30,649 nucleotides of DNA from JAAZHN01 sp964605575 (GTDB lineage Bacteria; Bacillota_I; Bacilli_A; RF39; UBA660): assembly GCA_964605575.1 (NCBI GenBank), contig CAZSDG010000004.1, positions 1 to 30,649 of the forward strand. Direction: 5' to 3'. A program made the position numbers and the translations under genes. Position 1 is the first letter of the stretch. Each line of letters begins with the position of its first letter. Below the pieces are notes generated by a model, which saw only the letters and a program-made list of their open reading frames with translations, was not told where the DNA came from and ran no database searches. Shown here one piece after another: positions 1 to 8,209 of the stretch.

Positions 1-614
1 AAGCAGTCAACATTGTTGTTATTGACTCAGTCGCAGCTTTAGTCCCGCAAGCAGAAATTGAAGGAGAAATGGGAGATTCACATGTCGGTTTACAAGCTAG
101 ATTAATGAGTCAAGCCTTAAGAAAATTATCTGGAACGATTAGTAAAACTAAAACAACAGCAATTTTCATCAATCAACTAAGAGAAAAAGTTGGAATTATG
201 TTTGGTAATCCCGAAACTACGCCAGGTGGAAGAGCTTTAAAATTTTATTCAACAATCCGTTTAGATATACGTAGGGCTGAACAAATTAAAGATGGTGATA
301 ATGTTGTTGGTAATAAAACAAATGTTAAAGTTGTCAAAAACAAAGTTGCGCCACCATTTAAAACAGCCTCTGTCGATATTATGTATGGAGTTGGAGTATC
401 CAGAGAAGGTGAAATTGTTGATTTAGCTTCAGAAGCTAAAATAATCGATAAATCAGGTGCTTGGTACTCATACAACGGTGAAAAAATTGGTCAAGGTAAA
501 GAAAACGTTAAGCAGTATTTAAAAGATAATCCAAAATTAAAAGAAGAATTAGAAAAAAAGATCCGCGAACATTATAGTATTACCAGTCCGAAAGAAATCA
601 AGAAAAAAGATTAA
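1..614 (+). CDS. recA: RecA recombinase, C-terminal part (5' end outside window)
   Basis: RecA forms ATP-dependent filaments on single-stranded DNA, carries out strand exchange and triggers LexA cleavage. The open frame runs from base 3 with no start, so the gene enters from the left edge; about 203 residues are present of the usual 340 or so. Visible family motifs are VVIDSVAALVP (Walker B region), the L1 stretch EGEMGDSHVGLQARLMSQ, the L2 stretch FINQLREKVGIMFGNPETT followed by PGGRALKFY, and the C-terminal domain with GIDK-like text (YNGEKIGQGKENVKQYL). The Walker A site lies upstream of the window. A strong hairpin terminator follows the stop immediately, so rny has its own promoter. The adjacency recA-rny is the usual Bacillota order. 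Confidence 0.97.
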   Translation, partial: AVNIVVIDSVAALVPQAEIEGEMGDSHVGLQARLMSQALRKLSGTISKTKTTAIFINQLREKVGIMFGNPETTPGGRALKFYSTIRLDIRRAEQIKDGDNVVGNKTNVKVVKNKVAPPFKTASVDIMYGVGVSREGEIVDLASEAKIIDKSGAWYSYNGEKIGQGKENVKQYLKDNPKLKEELEKKIREHYSITSPKEIKKKD

Positions 615-640
615 GAACTAATTATTTAGTTCTTTTTTTT
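613..640 (+). terminator. Rho-independent terminator of recA
   Basis: A perfect 9-bp stem (AAGAACTAA at 613-621 with TTAGTTCTT at 626-634) with a 4-base loop is followed by a T run to 640. It overlaps the last two bases of the recA stop codon. Confidence 0.9.
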
Positions 641-670
641 GATGTGATGAAAAGTAAAAGGATTATTTCC

Positions 671-699
671 TTGCTTTTATTTTGAATAAATTCTATAAT
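671..699 (+). promoter_or_regulatory. Sigma-A type promoter of rny
   Basis: A -35 box TTGCTT (671-676) and a perfect -10 box TATAAT (694-699) are separated by exactly 17 bases. The box pair lies 67 bases upstream of the rny start, between the recA terminator and the rny ribosome site. Confidence 0.7.
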
Positions 700-765
700 T
701 AAATTGTAGGACATTTATTTAAATAATATAAATTTCTATAAAATATAAAAATTGGAGGAAAAATA

Positions 766-2319
766 ATGGAATTTAATCTATTAACCATTATTGCTCTAGT
801 TTTTGGAGTTCTTTTAGGAGTAGGAGTTTTATTTTTTATCTTAAAGTTAAATAATAAAAGTTCGGAAAATAAAGCAGATAAAATAATTAGTGAAGCAAAA
901 AAAGAAGCAGAGAAAGTGAAAAGAGATAGTATTCTTGAACTTAAAGAAGAATCTTATAAGTTGAAACAAGAAACTGATCGTGAAATTAAAGAAAGAAAAC
1001 AAGAAGTAAAAGAGAGTGAAGACCGTTTATTACAAAGAGAAGGATCTTTAGATAAACGTGAAGAACTATTACATAATCGTGATAAAACTTTAAATGAAAA
1101 AGAAGAGTCAATTAATGCTTTACAAAAAGAAATCCAAGATAAAGATGCAAAAATGGATGAATTATTAAAAGAAGAAATGACAATTTTAGAAAATATTGCT
1201 AAGTTTTCTAAAGATAAGGCTCGAGACTTAATTATGGAACGAGTCGAAGATGAAATGGCTAAGGAAATTGCTTCTTATATTAAAGATGAAGAAGCGAAAG
1301 CAAAACTTGAGGTTGATAAAAAAGCTAGACACATGCTAGTGGATAGTATGCAAAGATATTCTAATGATGTTACAAGTGAACAAACCGTTAGTGTTATAAC
1401 TTTACCAAATGATGAAATGAAAGGTCGTTTAATTGGCCGTGAAGGAAGAAATATAAGGACTATTGAAGCTGTAACTGGTGTTGATTTAATTATTGATGAC
1501 ACTCCAGAAGCGATAGTCATTTCATCTTTCGATCCAATGCGAAGAGAAATGGCAAAAATTGCGATTGAATCTTTAATTAAAGATGGTCGAATCCATCCAG
1601 CAAGAATTGAAGAGTTATATGATAAAGTTAGTAATGATATGAAAACTAAAATTATGGAAATTGGTAATAATGCAATTACTGAACTTAATTTAAGTAAAAT
1701 AGATCCAGAGTTAGTTAAATTGATTGGTAAATTAAATTTTAGATATAGTTATGGCCAAAATGCTTTACATCATTCAAAAGAAGTAGCATACCTTTCAGGA
1801 TTAATTGCTGGTCAATTAGGTGAAAATGTTTCTTTAGCAAGAAGAGCAGGATTGCTCCATGATATTGGTAAATCAATCGATTTTGAAATTGAAGGTAGCC
1901 ATGTTGATATTGGTGCAGATATTGCTAAGAGATACCATGAAGACCAAGTTGTTGTTGATTCAATAATGTCACATCACCATGATAATGAAGCTAAGTTCTT
2001 AATTTCAGAAATAGTTGAGATTGCTGATACCTTATCAGCAGCAAGACCTGGTGCAAGAAATGACTCAATGGAAAATTATATTAAACGTCTAGAAAAACTA
2101 GAAGAAATAGGTAATTCATTTCCTGGTGTTGAAAAAACATTCGCTATGCAAGCAGGACGTGAAGTTAGAGTTATGGTTAAACCTGAATCAGTTGATGATG
2201 TTACATCATTTAAAATTGCGCGTGACATGAAAGAAAAAATCGAAAATGAAATGCAATATCCAGGAACTATTAAAATAACTGTAATTAGAGAAACAAGAGC
2301 GCAAGAAGAAGCTAAATAA
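766..2319 (+). CDS. rny: Ribonuclease Y
   Basis: RNase Y is the membrane-anchored endoribonuclease that starts mRNA decay in many Gram-positive bacteria. The 517-aa product has the family order and length: an N-terminal membrane helix (about residues 5-27), a long charged coiled coil (about 35-195) rich in Lys and Glu, a KH RNA-binding domain with GRLIGREGRNIR (about 220-231), and an HD hydrolase domain whose metal site is seen in HHSKEVA (about 335) and LLHDIGKSID (about 363). The ATG is preceded by TTGGAGG with good spacing. It has its own promoter at 671-699 and a terminator at its stop. RNase J is encoded next door, so two main mRNA-decay enzymes are neighbours here. Confidence 0.97.
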   Translation: MEFNLLTIIALVFGVLLGVGVLFFILKLNNKSSENKADKIISEAKKEAEKVKRDSILELKEESYKLKQETDREIKERKQEVKESEDRLLQREGSLDKREELLHNRDKTLNEKEESINALQKEIQDKDAKMDELLKEEMTILENIAKFSKDKARDLIMERVEDEMAKEIASYIKDEEAKAKLEVDKKARHMLVDSMQRYSNDVTSEQTVSVITLPNDEMKGRLIGREGRNIRTIEAVTGVDLIIDDTPEAIVISSFDPMRREMAKIAIESLIKDGRIHPARIEELYDKVSNDMKTKIMEIGNNAITELNLSKIDPELVKLIGKLNFRYSYGQNALHHSKEVAYLSGLIAGQLGENVSLARRAGLLHDIGKSIDFEIEGSHVDIGADIAKRYHEDQVVVDSIMSHHHDNEAKFLISEIVEIADTLSAARPGARNDSMENYIKRLEKLEEIGNSFPGVEKTFAMQAGREVRVMVKPESVDDVTSFKIARDMKEKIENEMQYPGTIKITVIRETRAQEEAK

Positions 2320-2343
2320 AACTGTATTTATTACAGTTTTTTT
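2318..2343 (+). terminator. Terminator after rny
   Basis: A 9-bp stem AAAACTGTA (2318-2326) / TACAGTTTT (2332-2340) with a 5-base loop is followed by three more T. It is A/T-rich and only moderate. The ribosome site of the PHP gene (AAAGGAG, 2344-2350) begins right after it, so read-through is probably what transcribes that gene. Confidence 0.65.
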
Positions 2344-2356
2344 AAAGGAGAAGAAA

Positions 2357-3190
2357 ATGAACTGTGATTTACATATTCATAGTAATCTGTCTGACGGTTG
2401 AAAATCCATAGCAGAATTAATTGAGATTGCTAAAGATTCAGGGTTAAAAATTATTTCGATTACTGATCATAACAGTTTTGAAGCTTATAAAAGAATTATT
2501 GAAGATTCTGAGTTAAAGATAATTAAAGGTGTGGAAATATCTGCTTGTCACAAAGATATTTATTATCATTTTGTAATGTATAATTTTAATATAGATAATA
2601 AATACTTATTAGAATATGAACAAAGAGTTCGCCAACATGATATTGCCAACTTTATTAAAATGATTGAACAACTAAAGACAAAGTATGGTTTATTTATTTC
2701 TCAAAAAAATATTGATAAATTCCTCCAAAATAATATCTATTTTGATCGAGTTCGATTGAATAATTTATTTGTTGAAGCAAATATAATTGATAATCCAAGT
2801 GAAGCTTTTTATAAATATACAAAAAATATCAGGGATAAGTGGGCCCATCAAATTTCTTTAGAAGAATTATTTGAATTAGAAAAAAATCCTAACTCAATTA
2901 TATCTTTAGCTCATCCCACAAAATATTTTGAGTCGATGGCTGAAGTTGAAAAAGCTATCCTTTATTTAAAGGATAGCTATCATTTAAGAGCTATAGAGGC
3001 AATTAATTCTAGAGCAAGTATTGAGGAACTAGAACAATTAGTAGCAATCGCCAAAAAACATAATTTATTAATTAGCGGTGGTAGTGACTATTATGCTAAA
3101 ATTGGTGCTGAAGAGCAAAAGAAAATTGGATATGCCAATGGTGAAATTTATTTAGAAGATGTAACCATTTTAAAAAGATTTGATATATAA
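2357..3190 (+). pseudogene. PHP-domain phosphoesterase with in-frame TGA at codon 15
   Basis: A good ribosome site (AAAGGAG) precedes the ATG at 2357, which opens MNCDLHIHSNLSDG, the classic PHP metal-binding start. Codon 15 (2399-2401) is TGA. The frame then continues without break for 262 codons: KSIAELIEIAKDSGLKII, then SITDHNS, KGVEIS, SLAHPTKYF and SGGSDYYAK, all PHP-family metal-ligand segments. The family hydrolyses phosphate esters (for example nucleoside or oligonucleotide phosphates); the exact substrate cannot be told. The usual SDxH end motif reads SDYY, so one ligand may be lost. TGA is a stop elsewhere in the window, so I treat this as a broken gene, although a base-call error or low-level read-through at a former Trp TGG is possible. 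Internal restarts would drop the DLHIHS ligands. It sits between rny and a shared terminator. Confidence 0.75.
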
Positions 3191-3240
3191 AAAACAATTA
3201 GATGGAAAATATTATTTTTATAAAGGTGAATTAGTTAAAT

Positions 3241-3281
3241 AAAAAGATAGAGTGAATGTAATAAATTCACTCTATCTTTTT
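3241..3281. terminator. Strong bidirectional terminator between PHP gene and rnj
   Basis: A 17-bp perfect inverted repeat (3241-3257 with 3265-3281; core GATAGAGTGAAT) has a 7-base loop, an A run on the left and a T run on the right. It can therefore stop transcription from both converging genes. Confidence 0.92.
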
Positions 3282-4948
3282 TATTCATTAATTTCCATAA
3301 TAACTGGCATGATGATTGGTCTTCTTCCTGTTAATTCATTAATATATGGGTTAAGTTCTAAAATTATTTGGTTTTTAAGGTCGACTAAGTTGTAGTTATT
3401 ACTTTGAAAATACTTGGTAATAGTTGCTTCAATTTTTGCCTCGATCTTTTGAATTAAGTCTAAGTTTTCATTAACAAGAATGAAACCTCTAGTAGCAACA
3501 TTAGGTTTTATTAGTAACTTTTTATTTTTAGCATCTAAATTAATAATTGCAATTAATATTCCATCTTTACTCATTAGTTTACGATCTTTAATTACAATTG
3601 AACCAACATCACCAATTCTTGAACCATCAACATAAACATCACCGGACGGGACCGTATGACTTTTTGATACTTTGTCATTAGCAATAGATAATACTTCGCC
3701 ATTTTCTAAAATAAAGATATTTTCTTTTTTTACTTCACAGTCAATAGCTAAGTCACCATGAGCTTTTAGCATTCTATATTCGCCGTGCATTGGCATAAAG
3801 TACTCTGGTTTAAATAATCTTAATAATAATTTTAATTCTTCAGCTTTGCCATGGCCAGAGGTGTGAATGTCAGATAATTCTGAATTAGTGAACACTTTAA
3901 CGCCTTTTAAGTATAATTTATTAATAATTCGATTGATACTACTAGTGTTACCTGGAATTGGACTAGAGGAGAAGATAACAATATCATCGGGAAGTAGTTG
4001 AATTTGTTTATGAGTTCCATTAGCAATTCTTGATAGAGCAGCTAATGGTTCGCCTTGAGAGCCAGTACAAAGTATACATAATTCATTTTGTTTTAAATTT
4101 TTTGCCTCATTTGCATTAATAATTGTTGTTTTATCAGTTAATAAACCACTTTCAAAAGCAATATCAATAGTCATTTCCATACTACGACCAAAGACTAACA
4201 CTTTACGATTATTCTTTTTACAAGTTTCAATGATGTGTTTAACTCTAAATAAGTTAGAAGCAAATGTAGCGATGATAATTCTACCTAAATGTTTAGCAAA
4301 AATATCTGATAAGGCCTCATCAACAACACTTTCACTTTTAGAATAACCAGAGACTAGGGCATTAGTGCTATCACTAAGAAGTAATTTAACACCTTGTTTA
4401 CCAATTTCTGCCATTTTATGGATATCGGCCATCGGTCCAATTGGTGTTAAGTCAAACTTAAAATCACCAGTTGTAACAATTATTCCATTTGGTGTATAAA
4501 ACACTAAGCAAAAGCTATCAGGAATTGAGTGTGTGGTGTTAATAAATTCAACTTTAAAATATTTAGTTTTAATAACAGTTTCTTTATCATAAACTTCAAT
4601 TTTATCGTATTTAATATTTCGATCTTCTAATTTATGACGAATAATAGCCGCGGCAATATTCGGAGCATAAATAATTGGAATATCAATAGCTTGTAATAAG
4701 AAAGATATTCCACCAATGTGGTCTTCATGACCATGAGTAATTATTAAGGCTTTAATTTTATGTTTATTTTGTGTTAAATAAGTAACATCTTGAATAACAT
4801 AATCTATTCCTAATAGGTCACTTTCTGGGAACATTACTCCAGCATCGATAATAATAATTTCATTATCATGCTCAATAATGTACATGTTTTTACCAACTTC
4901 GCCTAGACCACCTAAAGCAAAAACGTTGGTCGTTTTTTCATTTTTCAT
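3281..4948 (-). CDS. rnj: Ribonuclease J
   Basis: RNase J is a metallo-beta-lactamase/beta-CASP ribonuclease with endo- and 5'-3' exonuclease activity, acting in mRNA decay and rRNA maturation. The 555-aa product has the metal motif HGHEDH (residues 72-77), NTTHSIPDS, the GDFKFD motif, SDSTNA, the beta-CASP motifs and the late MHGEYRML and SGHG segments, at normal length. The ATG at 4948 is preferred over an upstream in-frame TTG (4963) because AAAGGAAA, the likely ribosome site, lies between them with 7-base spacing to the ATG. The gene has its own promoter (4989-5017), is divergent from the prepilin/ftsY operon and converges on the PHP gene. Only one RNase J paralogue is seen here; B. subtilis has two. 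Confidence 0.96.
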   Translation of the reverse strand: MKNEKTTNVFALGGLGEVGKNMYIIEHDNEIIIIDAGVMFPESDLLGIDYVIQDVTYLTQNKHKIKALIITHGHEDHIGGISFLLQAIDIPIIYAPNIAAAIIRHKLEDRNIKYDKIEVYDKETVIKTKYFKVEFINTTHSIPDSFCLVFYTPNGIIVTTGDFKFDLTPIGPMADIHKMAEIGKQGVKLLLSDSTNALVSGYSKSESVVDEALSDIFAKHLGRIIIATFASNLFRVKHIIETCKKNNRKVLVFGRSMEMTIDIAFESGLLTDKTTIINANEAKNLKQNELCILCTGSQGEPLAALSRIANGTHKQIQLLPDDIVIFSSSPIPGNTSSINRIINKLYLKGVKVFTNSELSDIHTSGHGKAEELKLLLRLFKPEYFMPMHGEYRMLKAHGDLAIDCEVKKENIFILENGEVLSIANDKVSKSHTVPSGDVYVDGSRIGDVGSIVIKDRKLMSKDGILIAIINLDAKNKKLLIKPNVATRGFILVNENLDLIQKIEAKIEATITKYFQSNNYNLVDLKNQIILELNPYINELTGRRPIIMPVIMEINE

Positions 4949-4988
4949 ATAATTTCCTTTCAAACAATAAAGTTATTTGACTAAAAAC

Positions 4989-5017
4989 AGTATACAATTA
5001 ATTTGTTTAAATGTCTA
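4989..5017 (-). promoter_or_regulatory. Promoter of rnj
   Basis: Read on the minus strand: -35 TAGACA (5012-5017; 5 of 6 to consensus), a 17-base spacer, and -10 TATACT (4989-4994). It lies 41 bases upstream of the chosen ATG, and overlaps the -35 side of the divergent promoter at 5036-5044. Confidence 0.7.
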
Positions 5018-5035
5018 GGTCTAAATGATAATTGA

Positions 5036-5044
5036 TGCTATAAT
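5036..5044 (+). promoter_or_regulatory. Extended -10 promoter of the prepilin-ftsY-ylxM-ffh operon
   Basis: TGCTATAAT is a perfect extended -10 element (TGn plus TATAAT, 5039-5044). No good -35 is seen 17 bases upstream. It is 16 bases ahead of the chosen ATG at 5061, giving a very short leader. Confidence 0.6.
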
Positions 5045-5060
5045 ATTAATGGTGATATTA

Positions 5061-5519
5061 ATGAAAAAAAATGGATTTACCTTAGTAGAGTTAATTGCTG
5101 TAATCTTAATTCTTGGTTTGATTATAGTCTTAGTCGCGACAAATTTTTTCTCTAGTGGTGATGGTGCGAAAAAAAAATTGGATGAACTTATGCAAAATCA
5201 GATAAAAGATGCACTTAAAATATATTCAATCGATATGAAGCTAAAAGATTGCCATAATTGTCAAAGTACCAATTTGAATGTTAATTGTGTTACTCAAAAT
5301 GTAAATAAAAATCAAGAAAAAAACGATTGCCAAGCTTTTGGAATCGAAGTTTCTTTGGGAATGTTAAAAATGGGTAATTATTTTGAAGATTTGGCTAAAC
5401 ATTGTGTCAAATATGATAATAATAAAAAATTAATTGAAGATACAGATATAGTTTTTAAGGTTTATAGGTATGCTGGTGAGTATTATTATGATCTTAATGG
5501 TATTACTTGTAGAAAATAG
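5061..5519 (+). CDS. Type IV prepilin-like (pseudopilin) protein
   Basis: The 152-aa product begins MKKNGFTLVELIAVILILGL, a textbook prepilin cleavage/N-methylation motif: short basic leader, G before F(+1), E at +5, then a 20-residue hydrophobic helix. Such proteins are cut by a prepilin peptidase and built into pili, competence pseudopili or secretion pseudopili. The rest is polar with six Cys, including CHNC (residues about 57-60). I chose the ATG at 5061 because the 12 in-frame codons upstream would place a hydrophobic string before the leader; GGTGAT at 5051 is the likely ribosome site. It ends 8 bases before ftsY, so it leads the SRP operon. No assembly ATPase, platform protein or peptidase is in the window. 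The exact role is unknown. Confidence 0.8.
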   Translation: MKKNGFTLVELIAVILILGLIIVLVATNFFSSGDGAKKKLDELMQNQIKDALKIYSIDMKLKDCHNCQSTNLNVNCVTQNVNKNQEKNDCQAFGIEVSLGMLKMGNYFEDLAKHCVKYDNNKKLIEDTDIVFKVYRYAGEYYYDLNGITCRK

Positions 5520-5527
5520 GTGATTTA

Positions 5528-6499
5528 ATGGGGTTATTTGCTATTTTTAAAAAGAAAATTAAAACTAAAGACGAAAAAGATGTAATTAAATATGATGAGG
5601 GTTTAGAAAAAACCAGAAAAGAATTTGTTTCTAAGCTAAGTGTTTTGGGTATAAAATATAATCGTGTTAATGAGGAATATTTTGAAGAATTAGAGCAAAT
5701 ATTAATTATGGCTGATATTGGTGTAAAAACAGTAATGACGTTTTTGGATGCTTTAAGAAAAAGAGTTAAAGCAGAAAATATTGTTGATGCTAAGTATTTA
5801 AATGAAGTAATTGTTGATGAATTATTATTAATATATGTTGATAATTCTTTCTTAAGTGATAAGATAACGTTTAATGAAAATGGACCAACTGTCATATTAT
5901 TTATTGGTGTAAATGGAGTAGGTAAAACAACAACTATTGGGAAAATGGCTTATAAATATCACAATGAAGGTAAAAAAGTTATGCTTATTGCTGGAGATAC
6001 ATTTCGAGCTGGAGCAGTTCCCCAACTTGAAGAGTGGGCTAAAAGAACTGATTCATTATTCTTTGGTAAAGAAAACACAGATCCAGCTGGAGTTGTTTTT
6101 GATGGCTTAGTTAAAGCTAAAGAAGAAAATGTTGACTTGGTGTTAATTGATACAGCAGGAAGATTACAAAATAAAGTTAATTTAATGGCAGAACTTGAAA
6201 AAATAAATAAAGTAATTAATCGTCATATAGAAGGAGCTCCTCAAGAAACATTATTAATAATTGATGCGACCACAGGTCAAAATGGGATAATGCAAGCAAA
6301 AGGTTTTCAAGAAATCACGGATATTACTGGAATTGTTTTGACAAAATTAGATGGAACTGCTAAAGGTGGAATTGTATTAGCAATCAAAGAAGAAGTAAAT
6401 ATTCCTGTTAAATTTGTTGGACTTGGTGAGCAAGAAACAGATTTAAAATCATTTGATATTGAAAACTATATATATGGTTTATTTAAGGATTTAATGTAA
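5528..6499 (+). CDS. ftsY: Signal recognition particle receptor FtsY
   Basis: FtsY is the membrane-associated SRP receptor GTPase that docks Ffh-ribosome complexes at the Sec translocon. The 323-aa product has the N domain (about 25-105) and G domain with P-loop GVNGVGKTTT (127-136), GDTFRAGAVPQLEEWA, DTAGRLQNK, TKLDGTAKGG and the closing GLGEQETDLKSFD. The acidic A domain seen in E. coli is missing, as is normal in Gram-positives; the N-terminus is short and basic (MGLFAIFKKKIK) with an amphipathic look. AGGTGA precedes the ATG. The stop overlaps the ylxM start by one base (TAATG), so translation is coupled. All three SRP protein genes lie in one operon. Confidence 0.97.
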   Translation: MGLFAIFKKKIKTKDEKDVIKYDEGLEKTRKEFVSKLSVLGIKYNRVNEEYFEELEQILIMADIGVKTVMTFLDALRKRVKAENIVDAKYLNEVIVDELLLIYVDNSFLSDKITFNENGPTVILFIGVNGVGKTTTIGKMAYKYHNEGKKVMLIAGDTFRAGAVPQLEEWAKRTDSLFFGKENTDPAGVVFDGLVKAKEENVDLVLIDTAGRLQNKVNLMAELEKINKVINRHIEGAPQETLLIIDATTGQNGIMQAKGFQEITDITGIVLTKLDGTAKGGIVLAIKEEVNIPVKFVGLGEQETDLKSFDIENYIYGLFKDLM

Positions 6500-6789
6500 T
6501 GGAAGAAGTATTATTATTAAATGAATTGTATGACTATTATGGTAGTTTATTAACAGATAAACAAAAAAAATACTTTGAAAAATATTATTTTGAAAATTTA
6601 ACCATGCAAGAAATAGCCGAGTTGGAAGGCGTTAGTAAAAATGCTGTTTCTAAACAATTAGATGTAATTGTAAAAAAGTTGTTAGATTATGAAAGAAAAT
6701 TAAAATTAAAGAGTAAGAAAGATAAAATAAATAATATTATTAATGATTTAGATGATTTAATAAAAGCAGAAATAGAAAAGTATCTTTAG
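6499..6789 (+). CDS. ylxM: YlxM/UPF0122 family HTH protein, SRP-associated
   Basis: The 96-aa product is at family length and has the sigma-70 region 4-like helix-turn-helix: LTDKQKKYFEKYYFENLT, then MQEIAELEGVSKNAVSKQL. YlxM is encoded with ffh/ftsY across Gram-positives and is reported to affect SRP function. Its start overlaps the ftsY stop by one base, and ffh starts 9 bases after its stop with AGGAGG between. Confidence 0.93.
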   Translation: MEEVLLLNELYDYYGSLLTDKQKKYFEKYYFENLTMQEIAELEGVSKNAVSKQLDVIVKKLLDYERKLKLKSKKDKINNIINDLDDLIKAEIEKYL

Positions 6790-6798
6790 GAGGTAAAT

Positions 6799-8117
6799 AT
6801 GTTTGAATATATGGGCGATCGAATTAATCAGGCCATTAAAAACATTCGAAATATGGGACGAATAAATGAAGATAACATCAGTGAAGCAATTAGAGAGATT
6901 AGAATGGCTCTGTTAGAAGCGGATGTTAACTATGAGGTTGCTAAAGAATTCGTGGCTAATATTAAAGAAAAAGCTTTAGGTGAAGAAGTAGAAGGCAAAT
7001 TAAAACCTGAAGAATTATTTATAAAAATAGTGAAAGATGAGCTTATTAGTTTATTAGGATCGGATTATGTCCCTTTAGAAGTAACTAAAAAGCCAGCAGT
7101 ACTAATGTTATGCGGGCTTCAAGGTGGCGGTAAAACAACAACTGCGGGTAAACTAGCGAACTATTTAAGAAAAAAACATGGTCGTAAACCATTATTGGNN
7201 NNNNNNNNGTAGCTTGTGATATATACAGACCAGCAGCAATTGATCAGTTAAAAGAAGTGGGTAAACAGCTTAATATTCCTGTTTATGAGGAAGGAAAAAC
7301 TAATCCAGTTGAAATTGCTAAAAATTCTTTGCAATATGCTAAAGATAATGATTTAGATTACATAATTATCGATACCGCCGGCCGCTTACATATTGATGAT
7401 GAATTAATGACTGAGTTAGAAAGTATTTCAGAAATTGTTAAACCAGATGAAACTATCTTAATCGTTGATGCAATGATGGGACAAGATGCGATAAACGTAA
7501 TTAAAGGATTTAATGACAAATTAAGTTTAACTGGGTGTATTTTAACCAAAATGGATGGAGATACTAAGGGTGGAGTTGCTCTAACTGTTCGTCATCTAAC
7601 TAATGTCCCAATAAAGTTTGTTGGTGATTCAGAAAAATTAGATGGTTTAAGTGAGTTTTATCCAGAAAGAATGGCTGAAAGAATCTTAGATATGGGCGAT
7701 ATTTTATCAATCGCTGAAAAGGTAGAAAGTGCGATTGATGAGGATTTTGCCAAAAACACTGCTAAAAAAATGCAAAAAGGGAAGTTCGATTTAGAAGACT
7801 TTTTAGCTTCAATTAAACAAATAAGAAAACTTGGCCCTTTGGAAAATATTTTAAAAATGTTACCTCAAGCTAGACAAATGGGCTTAAATAATGTAAATAT
7901 AGATCCAAAACAAATGGCGCATATTGAAGCAATTATTTTATCAATGACTAAAGAAGAAAGAAGAAATCCAGATATATTAAAAGCCCAACGAAAAATTCGG
8001 ATTGCTAAAGGGTCTGGTAGAAGTGTCGAAGAAGTAAATCGCTTACTAAAGCAATTTGAACAAATGAAAACGATGATGAAGCAAATGAAAAATAATAATG
8101 GAAAATTACCATTTTAA
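6799..8117 (+). CDS. ffh: Signal recognition particle protein Ffh (interrupted by a 10-N scaffold join)
   Basis: Ffh binds signal peptides through its C-terminal M domain and 4.5S RNA, and delivers nascent chains to FtsY. Left of the gap (133 codons): N domain and P-loop GLQGGGKTTT (106-115). Right of it: VACDIYRPAAIDQLK, DTAGRLHIDDELM, TKMDGDTKGG, then the methionine-rich M domain with RIAKGSGRSVEEVNRLLKQF and KQFEQMKTMMKQMKN. Joining left PLL to right VACD gives a continuous 435-aa Ffh with no family residue missing, so the gene is most likely intact and only the assembly is faulty. AGGAGG precedes the ATG. No obvious terminator follows. 4.5S RNA is not seen in the window. Confidence 0.96.
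7199..7208. other. Assembly gap of 10 N inside ffh
   Basis: The left flank ends TTATTGG and the right flank begins GTAGCTTG. If they share one G, the codons read TTG GTA GCT TGT, exactly the expected Ffh sequence. The Ns thus appear to stand for a zero-length join, and they break the frame artificially. Confidence 0.9.
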
Positions 8118-8171
8118 GATTATTACAGTTTAGTCATTAATCAATAATAAAGTATAAATCAAATAATTATA

Positions 8172-8180
8172 TGTTATACT
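8172..8180 (+). promoter_or_regulatory. Extended -10 promoter of the GT2 gene
   Basis: TGTTATACT (TGn plus TATACT at 8175-8180) lies 29 bases before the ATG, with AAGGAG as ribosome site between. No clear -35 box. Confidence 0.5.
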
Positions 8181-8209
8181 TATTTAGAACGTAATTAAGG
8201 AGAGAAATA

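Noticed and set aside
3191..3240. Coding-like text after the PHP gene (frame reading LDGKYYFYKGELVK)
   Set aside because: Only about 16 codons, with no start and a different frame from the PHP gene; could be a relic but cannot be told from chance.
4949..4963. Upstream TTG start for RNase J
   Set aside because: The AAAGGAAA ribosome site lies inside this extension, so the ATG at 4948 is the better start.
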